Assembly: GCF_049306965.1 (NCBI RefSeq) | Contig: NC_133183.1 | Coordinates: 24,166,501-24,230,500 of the forward strand | DNA length: 64,000 nt | Direction of reading: 5' to 3' | Source: Danio rerio | Taxonomy: Eukaryota; Chordata; Actinopteri; Cypriniformes; Danionidae | In this document: one piece after another, positions 11,301 through 21,872 of the stretch | Layout of the letters: each line of letters opens with the position of its first letter | Position numbering within the stretch: position 1 is the first letter of the stretch | Notes under the pieces: generated by a model | The model's input: the letters and a program-made list of their open reading frames with translations, nothing else | Told to the model about the DNA's origin: nothing | The model's database searches: none | Made by a program: the position numbers and the translations under genes

Positions 11301-13959
11301 TTCAATTCAAAGAAATGTGCTAAAAACCAACAAGTATTTTCAGGTTTTACCTTATTTTTGTTTTGTCTACCATGTGGTACCAAAACACTGGTGTTTAAAG
11401 GGTCACGAAACACCAAAACACATTTTTTGAGCTGTTGACAGACGTATATGTGTCCCACACTGCTAAAAACACTATTAGGACACCTATATTTCACTAAACA
11501 GTGTAAATTGGTTGTTTTTGCGTTATTTTAAGCAAATTCGTACTTCCGGTTTGAAATGAATTTTTAAAGCTGCGTCGTAGTCATGACATAATAGCGTTGT
11601 ATTCCAGCAAGCATACTGGACGTCTGTGCCAGAGTGAGTCTTATTACGTCTTACAGTGTGATGCATTAATGCATAAGTAAAGCTTGGTTCAAACCAATCA
11701 GCGCGCTCTATTGTGCAACTTCATTAATATTCATTACTGTCACAGTGTTTAGACGACAAAGACGCCACGTTGTGTTGGCAAAACAAGCGTGAAGTGTTGC
11801 TTTTATAGTTTGCTGCCGTTAAGTTTCGTTTTCATTTTCTCTCTGTGAGAGCTCATCTGGATCACGTGTGGATTAACAGTGTACGCGACGCTCGACAACA
11901 ATAACTTGGGTGTCTAAGGAGGATTATTGTTCACCTGAGAGCTGTTCTCATCTGCAAATGCTGAGATCCGGATTCGCTTGTAGTCTCCTCTAAATAAAGA
12001 CGTGGCTCTAGTTGCTGTGGATTGTCCTGCCTCTACAGATTTGGTAAGCGAGCGACCAGTGCTCTATGTTTATTCAGTTCGTATTTTATTCGTATCGAAA
12101 AAACTATTGCACCGTGTAAACAAGTTAGGACTACAACCAAACTATAACCTCGAGTAGGATTTTGTGACCGGAATAACACACGCGGCTTTCTGACACTACC
12201 TGCCGTGTGCATCTAAGTTTCCGGGAAATGCTGAGTTTTTTTTCTCTCATTCGCCGTGCGGTATCAAACATTGCATGAAAAATACACGCTTAGAGCAGCT
12301 CCTCGAATCAAATATCTCGTTTGTCGCGAGGGACATGAATGAATTCCCTGAATGAAAGAGCCAAACTGCAGTTAAAGTCCACCATTTAATAATTTGGCAA
12401 ATAATTCGACTACAGATGTCCATGTAAACACAGTCACATTGTCCGCTGTGGGTGTGTGTTTTGACTCTGAAATTCAGCGCGCCCAAATAGACACTCCCAC
12501 ACCATGCCTCTTTTCTTCCTCCGACACTCCCCCCTAAACAGAGCTGGACACGCCCACTTTTCTGACTTTTTCCAAAGTAGAGGTGTGAAAACACCCTGCT
12601 AAAACGAGGGGGTTTCATGGCCCTTAAAATAATGTTACATACTTTTTTAGGATCTTTAAACTGTGATTGATTTCATATTTTTTTAGAGTTATGTTAAAGT
12701 ACCATTGGATTTACCAACATTTTAAGGTGTTTGCAAACGATTCATATGAGCTAAAATAAAAACAAATTGAGTTGGACATTGCTACATTTAATTTGTTTAA
12801 ATTCAGCCCATATAAATTGTTTGCAACCACTTACTTTAAAAAATTTAGTAAATCCATTGAACCATTTTTTTCAGTGATTTTATTTTTATTGCCTACATAC
12901 TTATTAAACATTCAACAACATACCATAAATACAGTGCATTAAAAAAACAAACATTTTATAAAAATCTATTTTAGCTAAAATTAAAATGGTTAATCTAAAA
13001 AATAAAATAAAAAAGGCTTATTTAAATGTTCTTTTGATATAAATTATAAAAGCATGTCTGGCCCCATAAGTACATAATTTATGCTTTTCCCTTTGTTTTC
13101 ATAAATAAAATCTCTCCTTTCTTGCTGTAACAGGGTGCTTTTGATGAGAACAGCTGCAATTTTCTGCATTCAATAAACCCATACGGAAACCGCGAGAGCA
13201 GAATCCTGTTCAGCACCTGGAATCTTGACCACCTGTGAGTAGTAGCATTTATATTTACTGTATTGTCTGTGAAATAAGTCAACATTTTATAAACATTATT
13301 GTTAAAAGTAAAAAGGAGGTCAGTTACACTAATTTGCAGGTCACATTTTATCATTTCATTTCTGAAATGATGTAAAGTCAGCTGTTGGTAAACTTACACT
13401 ATAAAAATGCTAGACTCCACACAATTGATTTGGATTTGGACAACATGAAGAAATTGTTAATTTAATTTTTACAAATTTAAGTGGATTAAAATTAAAACAA
13501 AGTTGTCCCAAAAATACATCAAGAATTGTGTTGCTTCGGCTCATTTTAAAACAGCTACTTTGAACAAACAGCAAACATAATGGAGTATACACAATATTTT
13601 TTTTATGCATTTTAGACTACATTTAAAAATTTGAATAAATCAAAATTAGAAAAAGTGTATCATACCTTGTTTACTCCTGCATCACCCACCTCTGATATGA
13701 TCATCAAAAATGTGTAAACAGGATCTAAGAAAAGCGTGTCTTTTTCAGGATAGAAAAGAAGAGGACTGTCATTCCTGCTCTCGCCAAGGCACTGGAGGCC
13801 AATAAGAGCAATGATATAAATGTGGATTATTTTTACAAACTCTTGTTCACCAGAGAGAATCTCAAGCTTGTTCACATCGTCTGTCATAAGAAAGGGGCCC
13901 ATGAGCTCAGCTGTGACTCCCGAAAAATCTACAAACGGGTCAAGAAGACTGTAAAATGA
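8369..13959 (+). CDS. dffb: DNA fragmentation factor subunit beta (caspase-activated DNase)
   Basis: Seven coding exons: 8369-8488, 8578-8704, 9450-9638, 10832-10911, 11028-11201, 13134-13234 and 13749-13959. Together they give 1002 bases, 333 aa (human 338). Every junction keeps frame with GT-AG ends. The first two exons encode a CIDE-N domain (residues 1-82, MHKTTKPKLVKIRSANQARK), which binds the inhibitor/chaperone DFFA. The C-terminal nuclease keeps the CAD active site: D262-H263 at the end of exon 6 and H306, H310, H315 in exon 7 (HIVCHKKGAH), equivalent to mouse D262, H263, H304, H308 and H313. After caspase-3 cuts DFFA, the enzyme dimerises and cuts chromatin between nucleosomes. The ATG at 8369 is chosen because it matches the family N-terminus, although the frame is open further upstream. 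Introns 3 and 5 carry large transposon insertions. Confidence 0.95.
8945..9106. repeat. Inverted repeat in dffb intron 2
   Basis: Arms GGCTGTTTTTGACA...GACTTCTATTATAA and TTATAATGGAAGTCAAAAAC...AGCC flank a core with TGACATCA/GTCATGGCTTT. It looks like a fold-back MITE of unknown family. Confidence 0.5.
9795..10793. mobile_element. Tc1/mariner-type MITE, copy 2, interrupted, in dffb intron 3
   Basis: Left TIR TACAGTTGAAATCTGTATTA, right TIR TAATTCTGACTTCATCTGTA, flanked by TA. It is split at about 10025-10502 by an unrelated insertion. Confidence 0.65.
10025..10502. mobile_element. Unassigned element nested in the Tc1-type MITE
   Basis: About 480 bases between two halves of the MITE at 9795-10793. 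It shares ordered words (TTTAGTTGTTCAA, ATGTTGTAATGTA, TTTAATGCxGTGCTTCT, CCCACTT) with 53115-53420, so it is a dispersed repeat. The limits are approximate and the superfamily unknown. Confidence 0.5.
11399..12623. mobile_element. 1.2-kb TTAA-flanked DNA transposon in dffb intron 5
   Basis: Ends AGGGTCACGAAACACC and GGGGGTTTCATGGCCCT form inverted repeats (about 13 of 16), flanked by TTAA at 11395-11398 and 12624-12627. TTAA duplication points to Kolobok or piggyBac. No transposase was recognised; the longest internal frame (minus, 123 codons at 12247-12618) resembles nothing I know. The interior is GC- and CpG-richer than the surrounding intron. Confidence 0.7.
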
Positions 13960-14638
13960 CATCCATAATCCTCTTATGAAATATGCAGCTTAGTCCAAAA
14001 AGTTTCAGCTTTGGTGAATCGTAAGCCTTCTTCAAATTACTGAACTTCTCAGGTTTGATCTTATTTGAGTGCTGTGAACAATATTTGAATACCACAACAT
14101 TTGTCTTCAAATTATTTACTTTATCAGGGCTTTAAACAGTGACTGATTTAGTTTTTACATTATTTTGCTTGAGTACTGTACTTTTATACAATTTTTGTAC
14201 AAAAACATTTGCTTTTAAATAATGTAGCATACTTTTTCAGGATTTACTTTTTTTAGCTCTAAAAGTCTTTGATAAAAATCTGTGTTTATCTAAATTTCCT
14301 TATCATGCTTTCAGCCAAAAGCCACTGATTTATCATCTGAATCTTCTATCGTCATCTCTGGGAACAGAATGTTTTTGTACAGTGAGTGTCTGCAGTACTT
14401 TTTTCAACAAGCTGTGGGTACAGTTACACAATGAAGTGCTGAAAACAGAGGTTTCTCCTTACAGCAGCATTGTAAAAAAAATAATCCCATTTACATGGAT
14501 CTGTGAAAACAATGCTATATGTATGCAGTGGTCATCAAACTCTGACTTTTGTAACATATAATCAGCTACTTTTTCACTCAAGCTTTTTTGGGTGGATAAA
14601 AAAACACTTGTCAAAAAAGCCATCACACTTTCATCACA

Positions 14639-14672
<34 letters not shown>

Positions 14673-15687
14673 GACATTAATTTAGAAACCAGGTAATTGT
14701 TTCCCAAATCATAAATGAGGTTTATTTTGTCTGGACGGAGTATTCTAGCTTTTTGTATGATAATACACTGAAGATCAGAAATTAAATAAGTTACATTTCA
14801 TGTACATACAAGGCATTTGGTAGCAAAAATTAGCACTTGATTCACCACGTCAATAGAAAAATATAAACTTCAAAAATCACACTTTCTACAAGTTTTACCT
14901 CATACATAATCGCAAATAAACTACATCTGTAAAAATGTTACATCTTGTTAGTGCAAATCCGGACGAATTTACAAATATCATATACAGACAAATTCTGATG
15001 GAGCCACATGCATATAACAGATTCAAATTGTATGTTAAAAATGACAATTTCACAATAAAATCTTACAATAAAATCCTCTTAATTTGAGACGCCAATATAA
15101 ATTCTTTACATCGAGCATATCAAAGAGCAATTAAGATATGTCAAATCTACATGCTTTATCTTTCAATTATACAGCACCAACTCTGAAGTATAAAGTGTTT
15201 TTTTTCCAAAAACAAATGGATTCATTCTCAACAAAGAATGTTTAAAAGTGCCAAATTCATAAAGGACAGGCTAGTATTCAATTGCTTTCGAAGTCTAAAT
15301 ATCAAACATGAGGCACTTGATGGATGAACGCATAAGTAACAACAAATGGTAGAAACCCCATTACACTTGTACGCAAGTTTTCCTTAAATAGCCTTCTTTC
15401 GGGACAAATCACATGATGCTTTAAACCAGAAATCTCACATAAAACCTTTTACTGTACATTCTTTTAGTGCAGCACTTGAATGAATGCTCTTAAGTTTATA
15501 ATTAGGGATGCACAGGATTTCTGCATTTGATTATAATGTGCCTCATTACCGATTGAACAACACAGGGCATCTCTATTGTTAAGAGAATAAAATAGCTTGT
15601 TTTAAAACAAATCAAGTCCATTTTACCAGCATGACGCTTCTTCAGTCATTTGTACTCCTGCAAGCGGCAGCTGAAGTGATTTAGTCC
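13960..15687. other. Convergent dffb / C1orf174 3' ends
   Basis: The stop codons face each other 1.7 kb apart. On the plus strand AATAAA occurs at 14925-14930, 15054-15059 and 15067-15072 (candidate dffb polyadenylation signals). On the minus strand the nearest AATAAA lies at 14721-14726 (C1orf174). A run of 29 A lies at 14641-14669. No other coding exon was seen. Confidence 0.5.
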
Positions 15688-18600
15688 TCATAGATGCTCT
15701 TCTTCACTGTCCTCTTTGGCATAGTAATGCATGCTCCTGTACTCTCTCCGGGTCATTCTTTTGCTGCCTGGAGTTCTGCGGGGGTAATCCTGAAATAAAT
15801 CAAGCCGGACTGTTTAAAAATTAAGCCGTGTTAAAAATGCATTAATGAGAGTTGGCTATTGTGCACGGAGAATTCAAGCAGACACCTGCTGCTATTTGAC
15901 ACTCTGATGAAAATCATCCACAGAAGTTCACTCTTATAATCCTACATGCTCTTGTATTAACCTCAATATTTCTGGATTACTGTGTGCAAACAAAGCCATC
16001 TGGCTGCATGTTATTTATCTGAAAAGCTTAACATAGGGCAGAGTTATGTTACTGGGGCAAAGGGCCATGAACGCTCACTTCCTGCAAACTGGTATTTAAC
16101 TTGTTTGTTTAACGTTTTCTCCGAGAAATATAGGAATTAATTGTAATGTACTACATATTAAAGTATTTTCTTTCTTTTTTTTAATTATGTAAAACAAGTT
16201 CTACATATTTTTGCATTCTATTATTAAATTCTAATACACGCAAATGTTAAAAATATAAACAAATCAAAATATACTATAATATACAGTGCTCAGCATAGAT
16301 TACAGCCCATTTTAAAAATTAATATTTGTATCCATTTCTCAGTGAATATAGGCAATATTTGTGCATTTAAACAGAACAGATTTATTAAACAGCTATATTT
16401 ATTAAAATAATGTTTTAGTCACCAAACATATTTAGATGAATTGAAATACAATTAAATCCAAGCAAAATATTGCAAAGAAATTACAACTAAATTTTTGATT
16501 ATTTTGCTTCTCCTGATATTTTCGTATTTAAAATTTTTCTACAACATAAAAGTTTTTTTTTTTTTTTGATATAAGCTCCAGATTTGGCTTCAGTACTGAC
16601 TAATCTAATGTATTTGCACAAATATAATATTGTATAGCTTCCTTTTACAAATGTACATTTAAAAGACAGATTTGTGAGGGGTGTACTCATACATGCTGAG
16701 CACTGTATATTATTGGTATTCTATTGATTAAAACACCAAGAATACTGCAACAATGGAAAATAAAGCAGAAATGTAATAGTATTAAAAGCAATAAAATAAA
16801 ATGAATAAAAAATAACGGTACAATCAATTGAAGCTGGCAAATATATTAATAAATATAAATATTCACGTGAACTAGTAAACCTTACAACAAATTTTTATAT
16901 TTTTCCTAATTAAATGAATTCAATGTAGTTATTTTTTCTTCTTTTATAGCCTCAAAGCAAGGGTTTGTAATCAGGGTGCGAATTATAAATTTTATAAATT
17001 TTTGGTAATATTCGTTTGTGTAATGCATATACTTCAAGTGAATCAAATTTATGCATTTATTTAAATTACATCTAATTTATTTATTAACACGTATTTAAGC
17101 ATATTTAAGTTTTCAGTGTTGTGAGGGATATTTAGAGTATTCTGCTCTACAGTATCCTCTGATTAGCTAATTAAGAATTAAATTTTATTGTACTTTTAGG
17201 CTGAATGTGGAAACAAATTCCTATTTTAAGAGAAAACAGTCTTTTGAACACACGATGTCTATCGGTGGTCCACATCTGCAGTTTCAGTCTGTTGAAAGAA
17301 TATTTTCCACAGTAGTACGAACCATTGTGTGGTGATAACATGTCTGTCTATTATTTAAATAATTAGTATTAAGGGCTGACCCCTATATTTCTTGTTTGAC
17401 GTCCTTCATGGGGGATCAAGCATTAATTGGGGGGGAGCTCCCCCCAAACCCCCCTGTAATTCGCACCCTGTTTGTAATAAAAATGTAAATGTTAGGCTGC
17501 ATAAAAATGCGTATAAACAATATTTAATTATGTTTGCCGATTTGTCGTTCACGATTCCTTTTACAGAGCTTCAAAACAGACGTCAAGCTCTGGCCACGTG
17601 ACTTTTTTTCTACCAGCCGTGTAAAAAAGACGTGAATGTATCACTGTAAAAAAATAAGGTCTCTTTAAAAGGTTCAAACCCAAAGGTAAATGCTGGTCAC
17701 GCATGATAGCAGCGTATTGAAATGAGTTTAAATCCAGCGCCATTTCGCTGCATTTCTCCACTGACTCCCAATAATGAAAACATAAGCTCTGAATCGGTTT
17801 ACCTCAACAACATCCAGGTTCCCAAAGAACTGCTCCACAGGGAAAACATGATTGCTGTCCTCGTCGAAGAAAACGCTCGGGTCTGTGGTCTGCGAGCCGT
17901 GAACGCTCTGCTCCATCTTCGCCTCTGCGGAGCCGCTTGTCAAACCCGTGCACTTGGCGGCGGAGTTCTCCTTACCACGCCGTTCACCAGGAGCCTTTTT
18001 CCCGGGCTGAATTTTAACGTTTCCATCCACAGCCGCGCTTGAGTTCTCCTCTACTTCGCCGTGAAAGGGTCTCTTCGGGAGCCGCTTGGCCTCGCCGCCG
18101 TCGCCAGCCATCTGTCGCACAGCGCGCGCGATATCAGGCGCCGATCTCTGCAGCAGAACTCTCCTCTTTGCCGCCTTCTGTCGAGAACACGCAGAGAATA
18201 AATGCGAATGTGCGCAGTAAATACAATATATCAGTGCAGCTTCAGACCCATCGTGGGAACGCTCGTTACATTGTAGCGAACTGTAGCCGACAAACGGAAA
18301 CTGCGGGGAGGAGATGGTTGTGTAGACACTGACACTGACCTTGACTGAACTTTTCACACCGGGCGGGTTTAAAGAGACAGCGCCGCACACTCGCTGTCCG
18401 AGGCTCACAACGACAGTCTGAAACCAGAGAACAACACTTTTATTAGGGACATCATACGATCAATTATGCATCCGTGTTTAACCAAATGACTTCTGGATAG
18501 CGGCGCTTCGTTTTAACCGAACAGGGTGGGGTTTGCTGTTGACTTTAATGCTTTTAGAGCATTTTAATGTGAAAAAAAAAAAAATTAACGAAATGTACTA

Positions 18601-19107
18601 CTCATTTTTCGCAACAAAGGAATGAATCTAACTTGGTAGAAAGATGGACCATGATGATGCGAATCTATAACATGACTTTAAACAAATAAAACGACCTATA
18701 GGTGTGCGAAAAATACGTAAATTTCAATTAAAAAACGGAACAACGACGGATCACTCAATTGATTCGTAGACGGATCTTCATTGTCATCCGATTCAAAAGA
18801 TTCGGTTCACTGGAAGATTCAAATCTTCAACACTACTGCTGCTGCTGGGAAATTTAGCGTTTAACAAAAACACACCAGTAAAAACACACTGCTTAACATT
18901 GAAAGCACGTGTTTCAAACAAGACCAGCTGAATGCCCAAAACTTTAGCTACTTCGTTAACGTAACTAAATTAACACAAAACGCTAACACTGTAAAGTAAG
19001 TAAACTCAAAGCCTATTGTGCACGTCCAGATTATAGCAAACAGTAATGTTCTTTTCAAAAGATCAAGTACTGAAAGAATCCGGTTATTTTACCTGCTTCG
19101 CCCTCAT
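15688..19107 (-). CDS. c1orf174: UPF0688 protein C1orf174 homologue
   Basis: Three coding exons on the minus strand: 19107-19093 (15 bases, MRAKQ), 18177-17803 (125 codons) and 15789-15688 (33 codons plus TGA), giving 163 aa. The tiny first exon matches human MRSRK. The C-terminal part, SVFFDEDSNHVFPVEQFFGN followed by the acidic-tailed MTRREYRSMHYYAKEDSEEE, parallels human [20 protein letters not shown] and MSRREFRKMHFRAKDDDD. The middle is low-complexity, basic and probably disordered. The function is unknown in any species; the charge pattern suggests a nuclear protein (inference). Human C1orf174 also lies beside DFFB, which supports the call. An in-frame ATG at 18111 inside exon 2 is an alternative start but would drop the conserved N-terminus. 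Confidence 0.88.
16284..16705. mobile_element. Tc1/mariner-type MITE with TA duplication
   Basis: Perfect 13-base inverted ends CAGTGCTCAGCAT and ATGCTGAGCACTG, flanked by TA at 16282-16283 and 16706-16707. AT-rich interior, non-coding. It lies in the last C1orf174 intron. Confidence 0.75.
16972..17470. mobile_element. hAT-like element with perfect 8-base duplication
   Basis: Perfect 14-base inverted ends CAGGGTGCGAATTA / TAATTCGCACCCTG, flanked by identical TTTGTAAT (16964-16971 and 17471-17478). 499 bases, non-coding, with a G/C-homopolymer stretch near the right end. It lies in the last C1orf174 intron. Confidence 0.85.
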
Positions 19108-20633
19108 TGAAAGTTTAGGCGTCCAAAACCGAGCGCTGACTCCAGCCTGTGTTTATCTCCGGTAACCACTGAAGTCCCGCCCATATACGATAATCTACAC
19201 TGTGCAGAATCACGAGTTCCCGGTTGAAAACTTTATTTATGTAATAAACGCGTATCTTTGTCAGCGGCTGATGTTCATCGAGTAACAGCAGTTATCGTTC
19301 TTTTGTACAAAAACACTGAAATTTGGTTTACCACAGAGTAACGACTAAACTAAATGGGGTGGTCAGTTAGACTAGCTATTCATCGTAGAAATATGTCGAA
19401 TGAGTCATCACAGCTATATAGGCTACAGTGCCTAACGCGACGCGAATACGATGTTAAATAGCCTACATCCAGCCTCTTATAATGAGACGACCGTGAAAAA
19501 ATAATACGCCCTCCTGTTTGATTAGAATGTAGGATAAAACAGTCATATTTTCTTAAATGTTTTTGTAATCTTGTTTGAGTTGCCTGCAATCTGACTTTAA
19601 ATGAAATTATGTACAATCGAACTGTCATGTGAATGACCTAAGTAAACGAGAAGAAGCCTCAAACCTTTATATGGTGGTGATTGGATGGTTTCTAGTTATT
19701 AGCAGACTTGTTTATACATTTTCATTTGTTAGTCCTGCCCTTTCTAGACATATAAGACAACAGTATTTATTTACACATTTGCTTACAAATTTGATTTATA
19801 GTTTATTTTGAATTTATGTATTAACAATTAGTAATATGTGTGTAATGTTATCAACTATTGAAACATTTTAATATTTATATTTGTTTATTTTATAGTCGAT
19901 GTGTTCATTTTATTAAACTTTTAATTTTTTTCCAAATATTTCCAACAATCACCTCGTCGTAAACCAGCCAAAATATATAGCCCATGTACACTGTGTGGTT
20001 GTGTGTGTCCTTTACACTTTGTTTTCATCCACCCTTCATCCACAGCCTACTGTATGCTGTCAATATTGTAAATGCTAAAAGCCAAGTTCAGTGAAGCTCT
20101 GGTTATCAACCACACGAGGGCGCTCAAAACTAAAAAAATATATCAGTGTAAGTTTGGTGCTGCTCAACTGCATAGTGTCAACTAGCATCTTTCATAGTGT
20201 ATGTGTGGGAGGGAGGGACATCAACAGAGATTTATGAACATTACAAGTAAAGTGGAAATAAAATTAAGTTCAACTCCAATATTTACATTAAATAGCATAC
20301 GTAATTAGTCCTGTTTGCAAGGAACCCACATTTACTACGCTTGCACAGCTGTTGTGTGTGACCAGAGAGCCCGTAGCAGGTAGGCTATAGAGGAGGAGAG
20401 AGGAGGGCAGACAGCCGATTATTTTACAGGATCACTGCCACACGTTTTTACCAGTTCAACGATGGAGCTCGAAGCAAGAGGAACCTGTCGAGACAGTTTA
20501 TTAGACACAAATATGACACTGTGACAGAAAGAAGTAGAAGCCGACGAGCTGTATCAAAAATGCCCTTTATGGACTATTTGCTTTTGATAGTTCTATAACA
20601 TTTCCAGACGACTTGACGGACTTTCTCTGCGGG
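19108..20633. other. Divergent C1orf174-b3gnt intergenic region
   Basis: 1.5 kb between start codons, with no repeat copy I can name and no coding exon. A CTCF-like motif lies at 20110-20124. The stretch just before the glycosyltransferase holds a short upstream ORF beginning at 20462 (20 codons), which would lie in the leader if transcription starts upstream of it. Confidence 0.45.
20110..20124 (+). promoter_or_regulatory. CTCF-like motif
   Basis: CCACACGAGGGCGCT matches the CTCF pattern CCASYAGRKGGCRSY with two mismatches. It lies between C1orf174 and the glycosyltransferase gene. Weak by-eye call. Confidence 0.25.
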
Positions 20634-21872
20634 ATGGAGTGCAGGAGCGCGTGCGTAACGGAGTTCTTCTGCCGAAAGAAGAAGAATGTGAAAACTGCGG
20701 TGAGCTTAACTTTGCTTTTTGCCACTTTACTGATGCTTCAGAAGCTAATAACAGTGGACACGAACAGTAAAGACAAAAAAGTCGAAGTGAAAGGCAGATG
20801 GTGTGGCCCCCAATGCCCGTCATTCAAGAGTAAAAACCTCAAGGCGGTTGAAAATTCTTCTCACTCAGGCGGCAGTGACTCGAAGCGGGCGTTAAAACAA
20901 CTGCCCAAGAAATGGGACGTGAATAAAATTACATGTACTGAAAATTCCACGATAAAAACTCAACTCTGGTTTCGTCGTTTGAGCCCAAGGTTTCACGAAT
21001 TTGTTCTTCACAGACATTGCCGATACTTTCCAATGCTGCTGAATCACCCGGAGAAGTGCGGCGGCGGCGTGGATGTTCTGGTCGTGGTTAAATCTGTTAT
21101 TGAAGAACACGACCGGAGAGAAGCCGTGCGAAAGACTTGGGGAAAGGAGCAAGAAATTCAAGGCTTGAAAATCAAAACGCTGTTTCTTTTAGGCACCCCA
21201 GCCCCTGGCAAAGACTCGCGAAACTTACAAGCTCTAGTTCAATATGAGGATCGAACTTACGGGGACATTTTGCAGTGGGACTTCATGGACACCTTCTTCA
21301 ACTTGACCTTGAAAGAAGTGAACTTTCTAAGGTGGTTCAGCATCTACTGCCCAGACGTTCCCTTCATCTTCAAAGGGGATGATGATGTGTTTGTCCACAC
21401 CAAAAACCTGGTGGAACTAATTGGCTTCAGGAAGGAGGAGAACAAAGTGGAAAACCTCATTGTAGGCGATGCAATTTTAGAAGCAAAGCCGATTAGAAAC
21501 CGCCAGAGTAAGTATTTCATCCCCAGAGAGTTGTATGATAAACGCTACCCCCCTTATTTGGGCGGAGGGGGATTTCTTATGTCCTCTCAGGTGGCCCGCA
21601 AAGTCTTTACGGTTTCTGAGAGCGTGGAGCTTTACCCCATTGACGATGTGTTTGTGGGCATGTGCCTTCAGAAGCTCAATATTGTCCCTGAAGTGCATCT
21701 GGGGTTCAGGACGTTCGGGATCATTAAGCGGAAAGTGACGCGTCTGAACCGGGAGCCGTGCTTCTTCCGTGACCTCATCGTGGTGCACAAACTCGTTCCG
21801 CAGGACCTGCTGAAAATGTGGACGCTTGTTCAAAACGAGGACTTGAGCTGTGCCAGACAATTTGTACTATAA
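20634..21872 (+). CDS. b3gnt7l: Beta-1,3-N-acetylglucosaminyltransferase, B3GNT7-like, single exon
   Basis: One uninterrupted frame of 412 aa. It reads as a type II Golgi protein: a short basic tail, then a hydrophobic anchor at about residues 19-36 (after RKKKN) and a stem with N-glycosylation sequons at N74 and N104. The catalytic domain carries the family-31 galactosyltransferase motifs in order: RREAVRKTWG (161-170), FLLGT (184-188), YGDILQWDF (209-217) with sequon N223, the metal-binding DDD (249-251, FIFKGDDDVFVH), YPPYLGGGGF (305-314) and IDDVFVGMC (336-344). HCRYFPMLLNHPEKC (128-142) resembles B3GNT7 most, so I infer addition of GlcNAc beta-1,3 to galactose on poly-LacNAc or keratan-type chains. 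The start is the first ATG followed by the anchor. AATAAA at 21993-21998 is a likely poly(A) signal. The family is confident; the exact paralogue name is less so. Confidence 0.85.
   Translation: MECRSACVTEFFCRKKKNVKTAVSLTLLFATLLMLQKLITVDTNSKDKKVEVKGRWCGPQCPSFKSKNLKAVENSSHSGGSDSKRALKQLPKKWDVNKITCTENSTIKTQLWFRRLSPRFHEFVLHRHCRYFPMLLNHPEKCGGGVDVLVVVKSVIEEHDRREAVRKTWGKEQEIQGLKIKTLFLLGTPAPGKDSRNLQALVQYEDRTYGDILQWDFMDTFFNLTLKEVNFLRWFSIYCPDVPFIFKGDDDVFVHTKNLVELIGFRKEENKVENLIVGDAILEAKPIRNRQSKYFIPRELYDKRYPPYLGGGGFLMSSQVARKVFTVSESVELYPIDDVFVGMCLQKLNIVPEVHLGFRTFGIIKRKVTRLNREPCFFRDLIVVHKLVPQDLLKMWTLVQNEDLSCARQFVL

Noticed and set aside
12247-12618. 123-codon minus-strand ORF
   Set aside because: It lies wholly inside the TTAA-flanked transposon and resembles no protein known to me.
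17722-18332. Plus-strand ORFs over C1orf174 exon 2
   Set aside because: Antisense shadows of a GC-rich coding exon; the minus-strand reading is the conserved one.
20462-20524. 20-codon upstream ORF before b3gnt7l
   Set aside because: The transcript start is unknown and short uORFs are common by chance, so it is mentioned only in the intergenic note.
21477-21860. 127-codon ORF antisense to b3gnt7l
   Set aside because: Shadow of the conserved coding sequence on the opposite strand.
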